Origin: Pseudomonadota bacterium | GTDB taxonomy: Bacteria > Pseudomonadota > Alphaproteobacteria > Rhodobacterales > Rhodobacteraceae | Assembly: GCA_027623875.1 (NCBI GenBank) | Contig: JAQBUS010000103.1 | Coordinates: forward strand, 1-5,673 | DNA length: 5,673 nucleotides | Direction: 5' to 3' | Shown here: positions 4,989 through 5,673 of the stretch, in pieces | Layout of the letters: every line of letters starts with the position of its first letter | Numbering within the stretch: the stretch's first letter is position 1 | The notes under the pieces: generated by a model | The model's database searches: none | What the model saw: only the letters and a program-made list of their open reading frames with translations | What the model was told of the DNA's origin: nothing | Made by a program: the position numbers and the translations under genes

Positions 4989-5673
4989 TTATGTTTTGCT
5001 AACAATAAACTCTTCAATAGTAGAGTGTAATCTGACAAACATATCTTCTGTCATTCCATGATGGAGTGGCAATAAAACACCTCTTTTCATGACTGCATCT
5101 GCATTTGGATAACCCTCATTCATTACTCGTTTTTTAATATTAGCGCACATGGGCTGTCTTAGAACATTACCAGTAAATACAACTCTTGTTTGAATATTTC
5201 TTTCTTCTAGGTATATCTGAAATTCCCTTCTGGAGAATGGAGCATTTTCATTTATAAGAATAGGGAATGCCAACCATGCTGTACTAAATGCTGAGGATTC
5301 AACTGGATTGGAGAAGAAGTTTTTATGTTTAGCAAAGAAACTGCATTGACGTTGGAAATTGTCTTGCCTAGTTTTAATATTATTGTCTAGTTTAGCAAGC
5401 TGAGCCATTCCGAATGATGCGCCGACTTCATTGCCTTCTAAATTATATCCAATAGTTTCGAATACAAATTTGGCATCATACTCTATGCCATCAAGATCAA
5501 CGTTAAACCTATTTTCAATAGTCTCACTCTTTTCATCAAATAATGATGAACTTCTACCCCATGATCGTAATAGCTTTGCTTTCTCCATAACAGCATCATC
5601 ATTAATAGCTAATGCGCCACCATTTCCAGCACAATTAATGATGTGAGAACCATAGAAACTAGTAATAGACATA
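4989..5673 (-). CDS. rfbH: RfbH-like CDP-4-keto-6-deoxyglucose 3-dehydrase, C-terminal half (cut by window edge)
   Basis: About 228 codons (227 residues plus stop) are present and the frame continues past the right edge; the first Met in view is internal to the fold. It belongs to the PLP-binding DegT/DnrJ/EryC1/StrS superfamily. SFYGSH (5-10 of the visible part) lines up with SFYGNK of sugar aminotransferases, with His10 replacing the PLP-binding Lys. That change marks the 3-dehydrases RfbH/DdhC/E1 (CDP sugars) and ColD (GDP sugar). Further E1-like blocks are LRSWGR (35-40), EYDAKF (64-69), IGYNLEGNEVGASFGMAQL (74-92), TRVVFTGNVLRQP (162-174) and YPNADAVMKRGVLLPLHHGMT (188-208). The enzyme should remove the C3 hydroxyl from the RfbG product, using PMP and a separate reductase partner that is not visible here. 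The segment after the His (IINCAGNGG) differs from the TMGEGG of Salmonella/Yersinia RfbH, so substrate assignment is less certain than family. Confidence 0.82.
   Translation of the reverse strand, partial: MSITSFYGSHIINCAGNGGALAINDDAVMEKAKLLRSWGRSSSLFDEKSETIENRFNVDLDGIEYDAKFVFETIGYNLEGNEVGASFGMAQLAKLDNNIKTRQDNFQRQCSFFAKHKNFFSNPVESSAFSTAWLAFPILINENAPFSRREFQIYLEERNIQTRVVFTGNVLRQPMCANIKKRVMNEGYPNADAVMKRGVLLPLHHGMTEDMFVRLHSTIEEFIVSKT

Noticed and set aside
5431..5646. Plus-strand open frame of 71 codons
   Set aside because: Antisense to the conserved RfbH-like gene; no recognisable motifs.

Overview
The window is part of a lipopolysaccharide O-antigen / surface-polysaccharide gene cluster, and every gene lies on the minus strand, so the transcriptional order runs from high to low coordinates. 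The proteins (a Wzz chain-length regulator, RfbF/RfbG/RfbH-type CDP-sugar enzymes, RmlB/RmlC rhamnose enzymes and a Gmm-type Nudix hydrolase) and the AT-rich gaps suggest a Gram-negative bacterium, most likely a gammaproteobacterium. Genus and species cannot be read from this sequence.

Order along the minus strand: (1) the C-terminal half of an RfbH-like CDP-4-keto-6-deoxyglucose 3-dehydrase, cut by the right edge (4989-5673); (2) wzz, the polysaccharide co-polymerase (3976-4920), with a candidate promoter of its own; (3) gmm, a GDP-mannose mannosyl hydrolase (3410-3889); (4) a decayed 5' remnant of manC, mannose-1-phosphate guanylyltransferase (3182-3417), whose old start codon overlaps the end of gmm; (5) a very AT-rich leader (3027-3181) with a perfect 15-bp tandem duplication; (6) rfbF, glucose-1-phosphate cytidylyltransferase (2253-3026); (7) rfbG, CDP-glucose 4,6-dehydratase (1183-2271), overlapping rfbF; (8) rfbC/rmlC, dTDP-4-dehydrorhamnose 3,5-epimerase (497-1069); (9) the N-terminal part of rfbB/rmlB, dTDP-glucose 4,6-dehydratase (1-500), cut by the left edge and overlapping rfbC by 4 nt.

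Three nucleotide-sugar routes meet here. RfbF, RfbG and RfbH would convert glucose-1-phosphate through CDP-glucose and CDP-4-keto-6-deoxyglucose to the 3-deoxy intermediate of CDP-3,6-dideoxyhexoses. RfbB and RfbC make dTDP-6-deoxy-L-lyxo-4-hexulose, the precursor of dTDP-L-rhamnose. Gmm plus the manC remnant are what is left of a GDP-mannose module.

The main discovery is the manC remnant. What looks like a 350-bp non-coding gap still reads as the first ~78 codons of ManC once two frameshifts and one Trp-to-stop change are allowed. It shows that this locus once carried an intact gmm-manC pair, and that an older GDP-mannose-type cluster was probably remodelled into the present CDP/dTDP-sugar cluster. 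I see no defence system, mobile element, CRISPR array or RNA gene.
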